Shown: piece by piece, positions 1 to 13,872 of the stretch
Position numbering within the stretch: position 1 is the first letter of the stretch
Layout of the letters: each line of letters opens with the position of its first letter
Source: Globodera rostochiensis
Taxonomy: Eukaryota; Nematoda; Chromadorea; Rhabditida; Heteroderidae
NCBI GenBank assembly: GCA_018350325.1
Contig: JAEVLN010000010.1
Location: forward strand, 2,542,001 to 2,606,000
Reading direction: 5' to 3'
DNA length: 64,000 nucleotides
Program-made: the position numbers and the translations under genes
The notes under the pieces: model-generated
Databases searched by the model: none
What the model was told of the DNA's origin: nothing
What the model saw: only the letters and a program-made list of their open reading frames with translations

Positions 1-3000
1 CCCAACGCCGCACCCTTTTAAAGATGATGAGGGCGACCAAATAAAGAGTACTCTGAATAAAGAAGATCATCCCAAAACTATAATTTGCATGTATCAAATT
101 TCAAGAAGACAGAAAAATAATTTTTATAGGCCTATAATTTTAGTTTTTCAATTTTATTTGATGAGAATAATGATGAAACAATGTGAATGTTTGAAAATGT
201 TTGGCCACTTTTGCCGACACCATTTCAAAATTTTGGGTTTCGGTCCCGAGCTAAGCTTTCACGCGTTCACAGACAATCCCGGTACCGGCCGAGTGACTAA
301 ATTTCCCCAAAAATTTAGGGCCGACTAACAATTCTATTATTTATAAAAATATAAAAAATTTTAAATTCTCACAACTTTTTTTGCTTCCAAATTACAATAA
401 TCTAAGAGGGTTGTTTCGAATTTTAAAAATTGCAACATTTTTTCCATTTTCAGCAGGTTGTCTATGTCCCCTGGGCCTTTTCTCTTTTTCGGATTCCCCC
501 TGACTTCCCCTAATCTCTCTCTCCGGGGGTTGGGTCACCGCATTCATTCATTGTCTCCCACTGTGTTCTGTTCGTTTCTCCCCCCGTCATATTCACATCA
601 TCACCACAGTTTGATGGGTTCGGCATGATCTTTTTTATGTATTTGGTCGGTGCCCATCATGGCGATGATGTGATGATGAAAGGGGCGATGCCGAAATGGG
701 GGGACGGACACACACACACATCCCATAATGGACAGGGCGGGCATGTGCCACCAAATGCAGCTTCTTTCTAGGCCTCGGAGACAAGCCGATAAAATCCATA
801 AACCTAGCAAAAAACCCCATTAAAAATTAAATTTTCAAAAATATAAAATCCCCAATTTACTTTGACGGTTTGGTCTGCTAAGTTTCTTTTTCCAAAAATT
901 TATAATTTTTTTAAACAGTACATAAATTGAATAAAATTTATCAATTTTTAATAGGATAAATACCGTAAAAATAATTTAAACAGCTTCTTTATACAGTAAC
1001 TAAAAAGTGTGTGTGGGCTTTGTGGTCGGCATCAAAAGCCGAAAAAAGGTGGCCCTCTTGAACTGTCGAGAGTCTTGAGCGTATGCACTCATGTAGAGCT
1101 ACCTAACTAACGGAGAACATCGAGCGGATAATCCGTTGTGAAAACATTCGGGCCAATTTGGTCTCAAAATCATAACTGTGGCGGGGAACCTTTATGTTTT
1201 TAAAAGCATGTAAAATACGGAAACTGTTTAATTTGAAAATTTAAGAACTATTTTTTATTTTCATTTTATTCTTTGATTTAATTTAGGGTGGGCACCCCGA
1301 TCCCGTCTCCGACCCCGCAAATTTGGGGGATTTCCCCGCCCCGACACGTCTACCCCCAAAAACCCCGACCCCGCATTTCTCAACCCCGACATCGGAGGGG
1401 GGGGGGGCACCCTAATTTAATTTAAAAAATTAAGTTATAAATATTTAAATGTAATTTATTTCTAATTTCTTTAAATTTTAATTACAATTTTTCTTTCTTA
1501 ATCTATTTCCTATAACCTATCCCTGATCTTTGGTTCAAATAATTCAATGTGAGAAAATCATCAAAAGCCCGCCTTTCTCCAATTCCAATTGTGTCAAATT
1601 GAATTTGAATAGAAATCGGAGAAATTTGTCGGAAGATGGGAAAATGTTAAACAAAGGTGCAGTGAATCCAAAAATTTACAATAACATTTTGTGAATGTTT
1701 GTGCCTTTGTGGCCCGATGTACACCGGTGTCGACAGATTGCCAAACATTTTGCAAAATTTAAATATTATGCAAATTTTCTGTCTTCTGCACAATATTCTC
1801 TTGCAAAAATTTACGCATTTTTTCAAATTAATTTCCACATTTTTTGTTTCCAATTTAGATTAATATGTATTATCCCATCTCCAATTATTGGTCATTCATT
1901 ACCAAACCGTAAATAAATCATCAAAAAATCGGATAAAATGACCTCAGGGGAATATTGCTGTGTGGGCTGATGGTAAATCCTTTAAATATAAATCCCAGCA
2001 GCCAAAAGTGGTGGTGGGTCGTAAACAGCGCAAAAGCCCCCCCCCCCCCCCCTCATTATCTGTTCCCCATCTCAAAGCTGGCCAAACAGTCAAAGCAGCA
2101 ATAATATCAATTTTATTGCCAAAAAATCAATTTTTGAATAATTTATTTTAAAATATTTCCAAAAATCCAGGGGTATTTAGCGATCCGATTCTCATAAAAA
2201 CGAATTTTAATACAATAAAATTTGCAATTTTTCCAAGCTAGAAAAAACACCAGAATTTTTTAACGCCTTTTTTTAATTTGGCTCTCTCAATTTCCAGAAA
2301 GCTCTAAATAGAGGCCATTTGCGGGGATGCTTCATCCCGTAAAATTAATTACACCCTCCCCCTCTCATTTGCATGCAGAAAAAGCGTAAAATTGCTTTTG
2401 TTGGCTGGCCCACACACTGAATGGGCCCCAAAATTAAAAAAACATATAGCCAGCTGGCACCAGCCATCGTGCCAACCTCAACCGGCACACACATCCAAAG
2501 GTCGAGTGGACGCCGGAGGGCATTTATTTCCCGGGGGGAGTGAGTGGTCAAGAGAATGGGAGGCGGGAGAGAAAAAGAGCAAATTTTAAGACCATGCGAA
2601 AATAGAAAAGAAAGAAGCATAAAAAGTAAGCAAAAGAAAATATGAATTATCATTTTTAAATTGAAAAAATAAAATTCAACTCACTCAAACTTTCGTCTGC
2701 GCAAATCGTCTGCTGGAAAATTGTCGAAAGGATGAACAGAATGCCAGCAAATGTGGTGTGCCGAGATGTCAACATTTTGCAGTTGTTGTGAAAGACTTTG
2801 ACGATTGTTGTTGTGTTGTATATATGTTAGTTTGACAAGGAGTTTCGCGTACCAAAATTTTCAAAATATTAGTACATTATGCCAATCTTATGATTTAAAC
2901 CTAAAATAAAAGCTTTATCAGGTTCAAAGCATTGAATAGAAAAGGCCGATTCAAAAACTAGGCCAGACAAATTTTTTTGAATCCGAAAGAATTTTTCAAA

Positions 3001-4879
3001 AATTCCGATCAGTCTTGATTTCTCGATTCTACGCCATATACACATAGTCTGAGTGCTATCATAAAGTTCAGAAAACATTTGTACCATTCATTTTGGGGTA
3101 AAGCCTAACCATTATCGATATATTTGAATCGGTCGCCCTCTATCCCACCAAAACCATTTTCTTGATAAAAATTGGGGGATGAATCGGACGGACGGACGGG
3201 TGGGATGCCCATCACCATCATCATTCTCGACGCTCCATATCGATGTCGAGAAAACAAAAAAAGGGCTGCCGCCAAATTATGCGAGGTCGAGAGCGACAAA
3301 ATCGGAGGCCTTCGTCGCGCCCTTAAGGAGGGCGCTAAAAGGCGACAAAAATACGACGACGGCATTAAAAGACTTTTGGCAAAAAGTGGGCTTAATATTT
3401 TATTTATATATTTATTTACTTTTTTAGAGCAAGTTTGTTATAAATATTTTTGGTAATAAAAATTGAAAATTTGGCACAAAACAGCCCAATTAGAACCGTT
3501 CACATCGGGATAATCTGAGTTCTCCAATTTAGTCATTGGCACGATATTCATGCCTAGCGGCGATGTTTACTGAAATTGCGGTTGCCTCGGGGTTTGGAAA
3601 TTAATGACTCCGCTGCTTTTAGATATTTTTAAACAATGCAATTTAAACATTGGAGAGCTTTTATGTACAAGAAAAAATGCTCGACTCAAGCCTATGAAAT
3701 GTAAAGAAAATCTAGGCGCTTTGTATAATTTTACAAAAGATTTTTAAAAAATTCGACTTTTCTCGAAACCCCCCAAGGGCTGGCTCCCAGGGGGGGGGGG
3801 GGTGGGTTCATAACAGTTCCAATTTTGATCAATTTAGATGTGTCGGTGGGGATGTTGATGATCACGGATGACGCAGTTGGGGGGGGGGGGGGGGTGGACG
3901 AACTCTCAACCCATCATCATCACCACCACCACCACGACCATCACAATGTGTGCATGCTGCACTGTACTCTTCCTCCATCGATAAAAACCGGTTGCTAGCG
4001 GTGAATAAATGAATTAGCACACACATCCCCGTGGGGGTGAAGTTAGTGGATGGGGTGGTGGGGGGGGGGAAGTGATGGGGTGGGGGAGGGGGAGGGAGGA
4101 AACTCTGTGCGATGGTGTGAATAAAATGGACCAATCTTTATGCAATTCACTTATATTTATGGGGGTCGGCGGCGCAAGGCAAATGGTCAAATGTTAGGGA
4201 AGAAAGGTACACACAATATGGCACACAAAATGCCAAAGCCAAAAAAATGCTAAATAAAAGAGATGGCAAATTTGATAAAATTTGCATAATTATACAAAAG
4301 CATTGTGATATTATTAATAACTAATTGAGCTTAAGGTAAGAAAATTTTGTTTAATTATTTGGGGCTTTTCAGAGGTCCAAATGTTTTTAAATCATTTAGA
4401 ACTTTCTGCGATACACTCGCAGTAAAATAGAGAAGAAAATTCCAATATTAATATATTTTAAAGGAATGCAAAATATTTACCAAAATGGCAAAAACAAAAA
4501 AAATTGGGTTAGCAAGAAAAAAAAGAATTGATCAAATTGTATGAAATTATTTTATGGGTATTTAATGGTTTTGCTTAGGGCAAATCGATGGGCAAAACGA
4601 ACATTGATTGGGGTGGAGAAAATGGCGAAAATGTGTGTCATTCAAATAAACGGAGCTGAAGAAGATGAATCATATTTTAGGCCCAGAAGCATTGGAATAA
4701 AAGAAAATAAAAGGTTTACACATTTACATTTTCAAAGAAATGCTTATTGATTTGAAGTTGGAATTGATTAAATATAATCAAATCTAGCGCTAGGCGTAGT
4801 CCTAATGTTTTTATTGTAAAAAATATACATCTTTTGTCTATTAAAATATACAAAGGCTTTTAACAATACAGTTCGTCAT
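1..4879. other. No supported gene; AT-rich sequence with GC-rich islands
   Basis: I see no exon chain, conserved domain or RNA gene here. The stretch alternates AT-rich sequence with GC-rich islands (for example 470-790, 2030-2090, 2440-2540, 3150-3370, 3780-4120) and pure G or C runs of about 10-15 bases. ORFs in the islands are short, run through proline- or glycine-rich low complexity, and lack splice-linked neighbours. The islands could be regulatory or part of a very long intron; I cannot tell. Confidence 0.5.
1283..1415. mobile_element. Small GC-rich element with inverted ends (TTAGGGTG / CACCCTAA)
   Basis: A 133-bp block begins TTAGGGTGGGCACCCC and ends GGGGGGGCACCCTAA, so its tips are inverted copies. 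The inside is built from CCCCGA/CCCCGACCCC words. Sequences rich in the same words occur near 19880, 20290, 21050, 26650 and 46780, which suggests a dispersed family. No coding capacity is visible. Confidence 0.4.
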
Positions 4880-5160
4880 TTCGGTGCCGGCATGCCCGAG
4901 GGTTTAAGTCGGGGGGCAAAGCCAAAAATGCGGGGATACCCTCGGGGGGCAAAGCCAAATATGACGGGATACTCGAAGGGTTGGGTCGGGGGCAAAGCCA
5001 AATATGCCGGGATACCCGGAGGGTTAGGTCGGGGAGGGGGCAAAGCCAAAAATGCCGGGATAACCCGGAGGGTCGGTCGGGGGGCAAAGCCAAAAATGTC
5101 GGGATAACCCGGAGGGTTAGGTCGGGGGGGGGGCAAAGCCAAAAATGTCGGGAATCCAAT
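4880..5160. repeat. Minisatellite, about six units of roughly 45-55 bp
   Basis: Tandem units carry the words GGGCAAAGCCAAAAATG and GGGATAACCCGGAGGGT, with variable poly-G linkers between them. ORFs in several frames here encode degenerate repeats and are by-products of the satellite, not genes. Confidence 0.85.
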
Positions 5161-8100
5161 ACGGGAACTCGGGGACGGAGGTCGGAGACAAGTCACCGCC
5201 GGGGATGGCATGTTCACGAGTGGAGGCTAATAAGCGGAATTTTGTCGTCAGGTTCGGGGACGAACCAAATTTAAACTAAATTACGCATACCATGAATGAA
5301 ATTTTAAAAAAAAATTTAATTTGGTCAAGAAAACCAAAATTAATGTTTATTCAAACCATAGAAAATTTTAGAAAAATAACATTTTTAATTAGAAATTTTA
5401 TACATTACATTTTGACCCAGTTTTGAGTGTTTGCTTTTCGCTGATGGAAATGGTGGGTGGGTTGGCTCCTCGCTGATTTTGAGGGGGATGCGAAATTGAG
5501 GTTGGGATTTTCAGGGGGGCAAATGGACGTAAATGGAAATGGACACGACGGCGTGGGAAATGAAATTGCACCCTATGAAATTTAAAGTGCGGCGAATGAA
5601 GGCAATTAACGTCGTAAACTTTGGTCAGGTCCGAGTTTTTTTTGTTGTTGAGGAAACACACCCCTAAGGGGAAATCAGATGCAAATGAAAGTGAGCGTAC
5701 GGAATAATTATTTAAAAACTGAAAAGTCGGAAAAGAAAAATTGTACAAATTTTCTGCATTTCCCCGGGGGTCATATCCGCTCGTCTGCCCCCTCCGGCGA
5801 CACACGGAAAGTCGCCCGAGCAAAATAGCCTTGTGGAAGGAAGGAATAAGGGCGGGGCAAATGCGACATCTGCTACTGCTTTTGCCCTCGGGGACAGGCC
5901 CGCGGGGTCAGTCCCGCCTACTTCTTTCGCTGTCGGCCACCTTCATGACTTTCCGTATGCGCATATTTGTCGCCTTGAGGAAAAATCAAGAGAATAGAAA
6001 ATAATTTATATATGGGATTAAATAATTCGAAATTTGAAAAAAGCATTTAAAAAAAAGTCAGAAAATGGGCCCAGTAATGCACAAAGAAATTTGCATATTT
6101 TTCGTCCTTTTTTCAAAGACTTTTTTAAAAACCGGAAGAACAGAGTGTGCTTCCGATTGGGTGAACAAGGAGGACAAACTATCTAACTTCTCCGGAGGTG
6201 AGAAAGGAGAAGCATAAAGAAGGAAGGGAGAAAGTGTAGCGGTGGGGGCGCTTCATCGGCTTTCATCCCCTCCAGGGTCTTCTTTCTACTACCTGTGCTT
6301 GGGAGTGGGAGGGGGCGGATGTGTGGGTGAGTGGCTGGTGTAGGGGGGGGGGGGAAAGGACGACATTGTTTGTGCAACAATCGACGACGACGACGACGAA
6401 GACGATAATGGCGCCGGGGGGGCGGGGAAGACAAGAAGATATATTTATTTATATAACGATCACCCGCACAGAAGTGAAAAGAGAAAGGAAACCGAAAATC
6501 GAACGCCTCCAGGGCTGTAAAATGGAAAATTTCAAAATACAATGATAATGAAATAGGGGGGTTCAGCCCCGAAATGCCGAAACACCACAAAATTCAAGCT
6601 TCATTCCCCGCCGCGCTATTAACTAGGGCTGCTCGGAATTGAAATTTACCGAGAACCGAGACCGTGACCCCGAGACTTGAGACCGAGAAATTTCTTGACT
6701 CGAAAACCGAGACCGAGAATCTCGAGCAGCCCTACTAATGACTAAACAAATATTTTTTTAAATGAAATTTTAGAGAAAAAAGAACACCTCACCTCTTCTT
6801 GAATGTGAAATTTTTCATTATTAAAATTCAACAATTTTGAAATATTATTTTGTCATATTTGTTAACCCCCCATCATCCGTCCTGCTTGCTTAACCCGTCG
6901 CGTCCGGGCAATGGAGGGCAAGTCATATCACACTTTAGAGGGGAAGTGGGGGCGATACGAAGCTTTACACAGCGCTGTGGGAAACAAAAAAAATGTGTGG
7001 TTGCAGTTTCTGATGTTGAAAAAGGTCAACAACACAGGCTCTTCCTCCCACTAACACACACCTGCTGACTGGGAGGTGAAAAATGTCGGCAAAACGGGGT
7101 GGGGGGACGATGTAAATTCAACAAAAATTCAGTGATCGAGAAATTTGGATCAAATTAGTGATTTTTTAATGATCTTGGTTGACTAAGTATGAGTAAATAT
7201 TAGGTGGGGGAGGGGGTTTATGTTTTAGAATTAAAACGACTTTTTAGTGCAAATAAATTAGTCTTATGAGTGTTTTTGTCAGATCAAGAAACAGAAAGTT
7301 AATGATCAAAAAAAATCGATCAAATGATTATGCTCAAAAATAGTGATCGGCCAGAAACTCGAGGAATCGAGAAATTTTGACCTGAAACTCAATTCAAAAA
7401 ATATTGATCAGCCAATTTGTGATCGTGGATGGAATATTTGGCTTGAAAAAGAAGAATTATTATGTATAAAATTGGTGGTCAAAAAGTTGGCCAACAATGG
7501 CGAAAAAAAATATTAAGTAACAAAATTTTATTGAAATTTAGTTTTAGTTAGTCCTTGATCAAGAAATATAATTCTTATTGCAGCTATTGAATTAGCTAAG
7601 ATTTGCAAAAAATTTAAAATTATGAAATTTTGTCCCCTAATTATTTAATCACTTGACTGACTGTACAAATGTATTGAATTTTTTGATTATTATAGATTTC
7701 CCCTTGAGGGGATGAATAAGGAGAGCCCATTATAGTGCACCAAACCACCACAACAGCAGAGTATAAAAGCGGGACACATTTTGGAGATTTGGACCGCCAC
7801 TACTGCTGCAGATGGCCCCGGGGGGCAAACGCGGCGAGGCATGTGCCCTGGGGGAAGGGGAAAGCTTTTGAGGGGGGGGGGGGGCTGTTGCCCCGCGGGG
7901 CGCTCCCAAAGAACGGGGGACAGCAAATTTGCTTTTGTCGGTGAAGCAAAGCAAACCAGGACAAAACGGAACATTCGGCGCCAAAACAAAGCATTTGTAT
8001 GTAAAATAAAGTAAACTTTCAAATAATAAAAAATAAAAATTAGAGTTTTAACATTTGGATTAATGATTTCAACTGTTCAAAATTCAAAAATTTTATGAAC

Positions 8101-10919
8101 TTAAATTATGGATAACAAAAAATTGGGTTACATTTATAAGTATTTAAAAGTCAAATTTCGACGGCGTCTCAGGCCATTTTGAGAATTTTTCTCACTCCCG
8201 GAAATCCCGCGGAACTTCATGATTGATCGGAATTTGTAGGGATCCCAAGCCACCGATCATATTTGTGGGTTTTTGGGATTGGAGATTTAGTCGGGATCCT
8301 GATCCCGAAAAATCGGTTTGGCCTGTCTCTAGTTTCTATTAAAAATTTTAAAATTATCAAAAAAAAATTTGTTCAATCCCCCGAATTGCGTGCGTATCCA
8401 TTCGGGTGGACGCGGGGAACGGGACCGGGCAAATAAACACAATGCCAAATAAAAATGAAATTGGCAGGTTAGGTTTAAAGTTTGCCTGCCCCACAGCAGC
8501 CTCTGTCCGTTTGTGTCCATTGTGTGCCTGTCCGTACAGATCAGCAAGATTAATGGTCAGGCAGGGCACACGCAAAAGTCGATGGGGGGGGGGGGGGGGT
8601 CGTAACGAGGTAACAACGGGTTTATTGTCCCCGTCAATACACTCGCCAATTTACTCCACACAAATAAAACAATGACCGTGAAATTGTGTGTGGTGGTTGG
8701 GGCAAGCTGTCCAAAGACAATAAAAATCGAAAAATATTGGATTTGGTTAAATAAAAATAATGTGACACATTTTTAAAAATATACAAAAACAAAATTGGGT
8801 AGATTAAAATTCAAATTATATTTGAGAAAAAAATATTTAAGAAATTCATTAGTTAGTAGAAGAAAATTGCAAATGAAATGACAAAAATTCAAGTTATAAA
8901 AAGATTTTTAAAAAAAAGTTAAATTAAGAAAAAATAAATTAAATTTCTGATAATTTTACAATCAAATTAAATTTAAGTGATCCTAATTATATTAAATAGC
9001 CATGCAATTATGATTCATTAAATTAAATAAAGAACAAGGATTAATAAAAAAGAAAATAGCCCTTAAAAATGAATCGACTAAGCCCTTAAATAAACAAATC
9101 TTAATTAAATTAAAATGCCCATAAATAATTCTCTAATTAAGCCAATTAGGCAGTCCAGTCCCGCGCATTTTGCGTTTGTTTCCCCCACACAATGCATAAA
9201 TAATGTTGGGTAAAACAAATATTTGTTTTTGGTTTGGGGGGGGGGGAGGGCTTTTGCCCACAAGACGAAGACTGATGGAATTGGGACGGTAAATGGACGC
9301 TGAAGTGAAGTGACCTTGATCCCGCGTCACGACAAAACTTTATCTCATCAGCATCCATCCCAAATTCCCAGAGGGCAATTAATTGCGCATAAACACAGAG
9401 AAATGATTTGAATAAAAATATACAAAAATATATTTTATATAAGCCCCGCGATGGGGGCCCCCGCGGGCACAAAAAGTAGACGATTTGCAAAAATGATAAG
9501 CATTTTTTGTTTGTTGGGACAAAAATGGAAATTTTTTTTTAAAATTATTGTAAAAATACCTTTTGACATACTTTAGGTCAACAGAAAGGAGATGCGCTGC
9601 AAGATAAGAATGGAAAAAATAATACTTTGCATAAATTATATAGGTAGGTATATAAAATAATTTGGAATAAATGGCAAAAATTTTTAAATTTCATTTATTA
9701 AAACATAATTTTAATTAAAAAATTTAGAAAAATCCGTCGAATACAACAAATATTGTCAAAAAAAAATGCAATAAATTTGCTTTTTGAACAGTCTGTTGCA
9801 CATTTTGGTCAAGAAATCCAAACATTGCGTCCCCTTTTTCCCACAACGTTCAAAAAATGTTCGCGTAAAAAAACATAAAAAAGCGTAGCATTCATCCAAC
9901 TTTTCGCGCCATAAATAATCGTTACATTCTTTCTAAAAAAGGTGAAAATTTGCTTTAAAAAATTATTTGAAAATTAAATGAAATTAATAAAAATCATTAG
10001 AAAAATAAACAATTATAAAACGAAAAGCATATATATTAGATACAAAAAATTGAGGTTTGTATCGTGGCGCGATTGCTCATCAAATTGCTCGTAAGAATAT
10101 TGGAAATTATTTCCGCAGAAATGCATTCTGCATTAAACGACGGATCACACAAATCGCTGATGGGATGAAAAGCGGACAGATTTTGTGCACAATTGTAATA
10201 AGAATGGAAAAGCGATCAATCGCGGAGTGACTATTTGTTAACAAATATTTTTCCTTACTCCAATTTTTTGTTGGTGCTTATGGCGTGTAAATTTTGGCTA
10301 AGACAAATGATAATTTGTTTTTGTGACATTTTATCACTTTTTTTGAACTATCCGAAGACGACAGTGCTCGGGACAATTTAAATAATTTTTGGAAAAGTTG
10401 ATATAAATTGAACAATTTGGACAATTGAAATTCACGTACTAATAATTTAAATAAACTAAAAATAAGCCTAAATCATACAATAATTTTCTGAGAGAATTGT
10501 TCACTGCTTGAACATACCTAGGTAAGTCATTTTGTCATAATAGAAAAACTTTCAAAAAAAAAATTTTTAAAAAACGTTTTTCTGTGAATCTTTTCCAAAT
10601 TGATTTTATAAAATGAAGAATATTTAATTCATTACGATCGATTGCCCCACTCAATTTGTTTTCACAGCTGCAAAGCGCACAAATAAGCGTGACAAAAATG
10701 TTGCGTTTTCACTGTTCACAATAATATTTTTTAGAAAATGAGCCACAAACTAATCTTGGCTGTTTCACTAGGCCCTAAGGGTTAGAAACAAAAAACTGAG
10801 TGATTGGAGAAGAACGGACAAATAAATATAATTAGGATTGACCAAACTCCTTACCTCCCAGATACGCTTCAAATTAAGTCGAAAGTCGGGTTGAGACGCT
10901 GGCAAGCATTAAAAGTAAC
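5161..10919. other. No supported gene; low-complexity intergenic sequence
   Basis: This stretch contains poly-G runs (near 6340, 7871, 8585, 9237), a GAC trinucleotide run near 6385, a block dense in ACCGAG/TCTCGA words at 6630-6736, and AT-rich sequence with repeated GATCA/GATCGA words at 7130-7460. I find no chain of exons, tRNA or recognisable protein. Confidence 0.5.
6630..6736. repeat. Dispersed ACCGAG/TCTCGA-rich repeat
   Basis: The block starts GGGCTGCTCGGAATT and ends with CTCGAGCAGCCCTA, so its ends are inverted (GGGCTGCTCG / CGAGCAGCCC). The interior repeats GAGACCGAGA-like words. Related blocks occur at about 14565-14640, 41165-41225, 44515-44665, 54485-54615 and 57565-57650. Confidence 0.5.
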
Positions 10920-11665
10920 GGATTGACCGGGTTTCGGCTCTCGAGTTACGGATAATTCAATGAAACTCAACCGTCTGGTTTTGGATCGAACCGTTAAAAA
11001 ACTCGGTTTCGGGTACAGGTCGAAAAGCTGGGCTTTCGGATAACGGGTCGGTCGAGAAGCGGTACTTTTCCGTTATGAGGCAACAGCAAAATATTTTTTT
11101 TAATGTTGAAAACACACTTCTAGGGGGTTTCAGGGTCGTAGAATCCGAATATGACTTCCTTGTCGAACGAATTCGAACACTAAACCCGAATTCGAACAAT
11201 TTTGAGAATTGGGTTTTTTTTGCATTTTCCATCTAAAATCGTAAAATGTCGATCAATTTCAATGAGACTTTGCAAAACATTGTTGAATTTATGCCACCAA
11301 ACTGATATTCTTTATTCCGCACATTGCAAAAAATAAAATTTGTTGTAAAATGCAAAAAGAAAACATTTCAAAAAATTGTTCGGATCCGGGGTTCGAAATC
11401 GGTCGAAATAAAAGTCACAATCGGATTCTACGACCACGAAAACTCCTAGAAACAGCTTTTTATCGACTTTGAAACCAAAATTTAACGGAAAAGTACCCGA
11501 GAAGCTGGCTTTTGAATAACGGGTCAGCTCGTTTTCGGGTAGCGGGTCGAACAACTGACTTTCGGGTACCGGTCCAGAAGCTGGTCTTTCAATAACGGTT
11601 CAGCTGGGTTTCGAGTAACGGGTCGAAAAGTTGGTGTTTTGGGCTCTCGGTTTCGACAACCCGGT
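10920..11665. repeat. Degenerate tandem repeat interrupted by a MITE
   Basis: About 40-bp units resemble GGGTCGAGAAGCTGGCTTTC followed by GGATAACGGGTC. They lie on both sides of the transposable element at 11061-11497 (10920-11060 and 11498-11665). The element therefore inserted into a pre-existing satellite, which gives the order of events. Confidence 0.65.
11061..11497. mobile_element. Non-autonomous DNA transposon (MITE), copy 1, 8-bp TSD
   Basis: The 437-bp element begins GGTACTTTTCCGTTA and ends TAACGGAAAAGTACC, a perfect 15-bp terminal inverted repeat. It is bordered on both sides by the 8-bp direct repeat CGAGAAGC (11053-11060 and 11498-11505). The interior lacks a transposase ORF and shares words such as CCGGGGTTCGAAATC with the element at 16087. 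An 8-bp duplication is typical of hAT and P superfamily insertions; which one this belongs to is open. Confidence 0.85.
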
Positions 11666-13565
11666 GCAACAACACCCTGCCCCATACGCCGACATGCCGA
11701 TCTGATCAACTTTGATTTTAATTGATGGCAGTTTTTCTTTTACTGTAAATATATTGTCCGGGGCCGTGTGTATTTAAAACAGTGTGCCAATTGTTGTTTT
11801 CGGGGAGTCGCAAAATGGTTGAAATGAATGTTAAATGAGTCATCACACCGTGAATTGGAAGAACAAACATTGCGAGAAATTGGAAGCTTTTCGTGGCCTT
11901 GCGCCAGCCTCCGATCGGCTTTTTGAGTGGGTTGTTGGATGCTTGGATGGCGGGTGGGCCCTCCATTAGTGTTGTTTGAATAGTGGGGATAAAATTTCGG
12001 CTGTTTTGGGGGGGGGGGCAAACGGGGGGGGGGAGGGGGAGCAGTGCTTCTCCTCTCCTCAGTATCGTCAAACATTTTGCCAATGCTTCTTCTACCTATA
12101 TGAAAATTGTACAATATGATGTGCTTGCTACAAAATGGTTGTGTTCATCCGAATGTCTCAAGAGTTCCAGAACAAATAACATAACTTTTTTACAAAGTGG
12201 GAGAGGTGAACAAACAGTTTTGGGGACCAATTTGTAAGGATTTGCAAGTAGGTTTGTGGAAAATAAATAGTTTTTGGGTTTAAAAAATATTAAAATAAAT
12301 AAAAATTCATTTTATTTAAAATATAAATGCGTTTAGTGACTGAAAATATTATAATAATAAACATTTAAAAAAGTCTTCTAATCTTTAAAACTAATAATTA
12401 CATAAATTTCATAAAAAACCTTACAAATTAAATTCTTAAAAATTTAATTTATTTTTTTGAAATTAAATTAAATTATTTTGTAATATAAAGTTTAAAATTA
12501 ATTTTCTTTTGGCTTAGTTGCAAACCACGCTCACTCAGCCATTCTGGTCCTTTTGACCAGCTGTCAACACCAATTTTACGCTTTTTCGGCACTTTTTGCT
12601 CAAGAGTGTGTATGTGGTGGTTGGTGTCCATTTTGACAGATGCTTTACCATTTTGTGGAATTTATTCCCCGGGGATACAAATATGAGTGGCAAAAATTGC
12701 AGGAAAAATTTTGAATCCATTTAAAATTCGAAAAATTAATGAAGAAAGAAATTTAAAAATAAGATAAAATTTGGAACAAATTAAAGTTCAAAAAAATGGT
12801 CCATTTTTGTTTACTATTAATCAAAAAATTAAATCGTTAGTAAAATACTTTAAAAAAATTTATGTGTCATAAAACGATAACATACAAAACTTTCACTTTA
12901 AAATTAAAAAAATAACAAAGATTTAAGTTGAAAACCAGTTTAACATTCAAACAAAAGAAAGGGCTTGGGGACAATGGACAAAAATAGCAAAACAAAATTT
13001 CGGAGTACAAAGAAAATTGTGGTCGTCGCCGGAGGGGCGGGGGGGGGGCTGACCATGAGCCGCCAGCCGAAGATGACGACGACGACGACGACCGATTGGC
13101 GGGGCGGTAAGGGGCGAAAGAAACGCGTATACCTATATAACCAATTTTTTGTTTTGCGGGTGGGATTTGTGTGCGGCAGAAAATAATATTGTTGGGTTTG
13201 GGTGAAATGAATGAATGGGATTTTTGGGCGGCGAAGAAAATGGGGGGGGGGGGAAATGAATGGATTTGCGTGCGCTGTGACACTGTTGTGATGGTCAGCA
13301 GCGGCACAAGACAAATTTGGCGAAAATTTGAAATGGGAGAAAACACAAAACCTTACCGGTTTTGCAGTTTCTGAAAAAAATGGGTATATTGAAAAGTAAA
13401 AAAGAAGAGCACTTTTTTGTTTAAAAGAAATTTTACAAAGTTTTTTTGGACCTAAATATATTGGCATAATGGTTTTGTAATGAAAATTTGGCTGGCTATC
13501 ACAGTTAACTTTTTTTTGGAATTTTTTCTTTAAAAAAAGTGAATTTGGTGGCCCCAGTTGCTTGG
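11666..13565. other. No supported gene
   Basis: AT-rich sequence with a poly-G block at 12007-12045 and a GC-rich island at 13020-13110. Long minus-strand ORFs over 12867-13578 are low complexity (Ser, Pro, Phe runs) and have no recognisable domain or splice-linked continuation. Confidence 0.45.
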
Positions 13566-13872
13566 CTAAGAAGTTCAAAGTTCTTCCGATTTTAACTTAA
13601 TAGCATTACCAATTTTTCGAATAAAAAAAAATTTAATAGTTTCAAGAAGTTCAAAGTTTTTGATTTTAACTTAATAAGCATTACCTATTTTTCGAATAAA
13701 AAACAATTTAATAGTTTCAAGAAGTTCAAAGTTTTTTGATTTTAACTTAATAAGCATTACCTATTTTTCGAATAAAAAAAAATTTAATAGTTTCAAGAAG
13801 TTCAAAGTTTTTTGATTTTAACTTAATAAGCATTACCTATTTTTCGAATAAAAAACAATTTAATAGTTTTCC
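13566..13872. repeat. Tandem repeat, four units of about 75 bp
   Basis: Units start AAGAAGTTCAAAGTT and contain TTTTAACTTAATAAGCATTACC and TTTCGAATAAAAAA. Units two to four are almost identical, indicating recent expansion. Confidence 0.85.

Noticed and set aside
4860..5274. Several overlapping ORFs of ~100 aa with peptide repeats
   Set aside because: They are open only because the minisatellite unit is free of stops; no splice-linked exons or signal peptide.
12867..13578. 212-aa and 159-aa minus-strand ORFs
   Set aside because: Low-complexity Ser/Pro/Phe composition over a GC-rich island with homopolymers; no domain and no exon chain.
4880..13872. CRISPR array
   Set aside because: The tandem repeats have no unique spacers of constant length, and the genome is eukaryotic.
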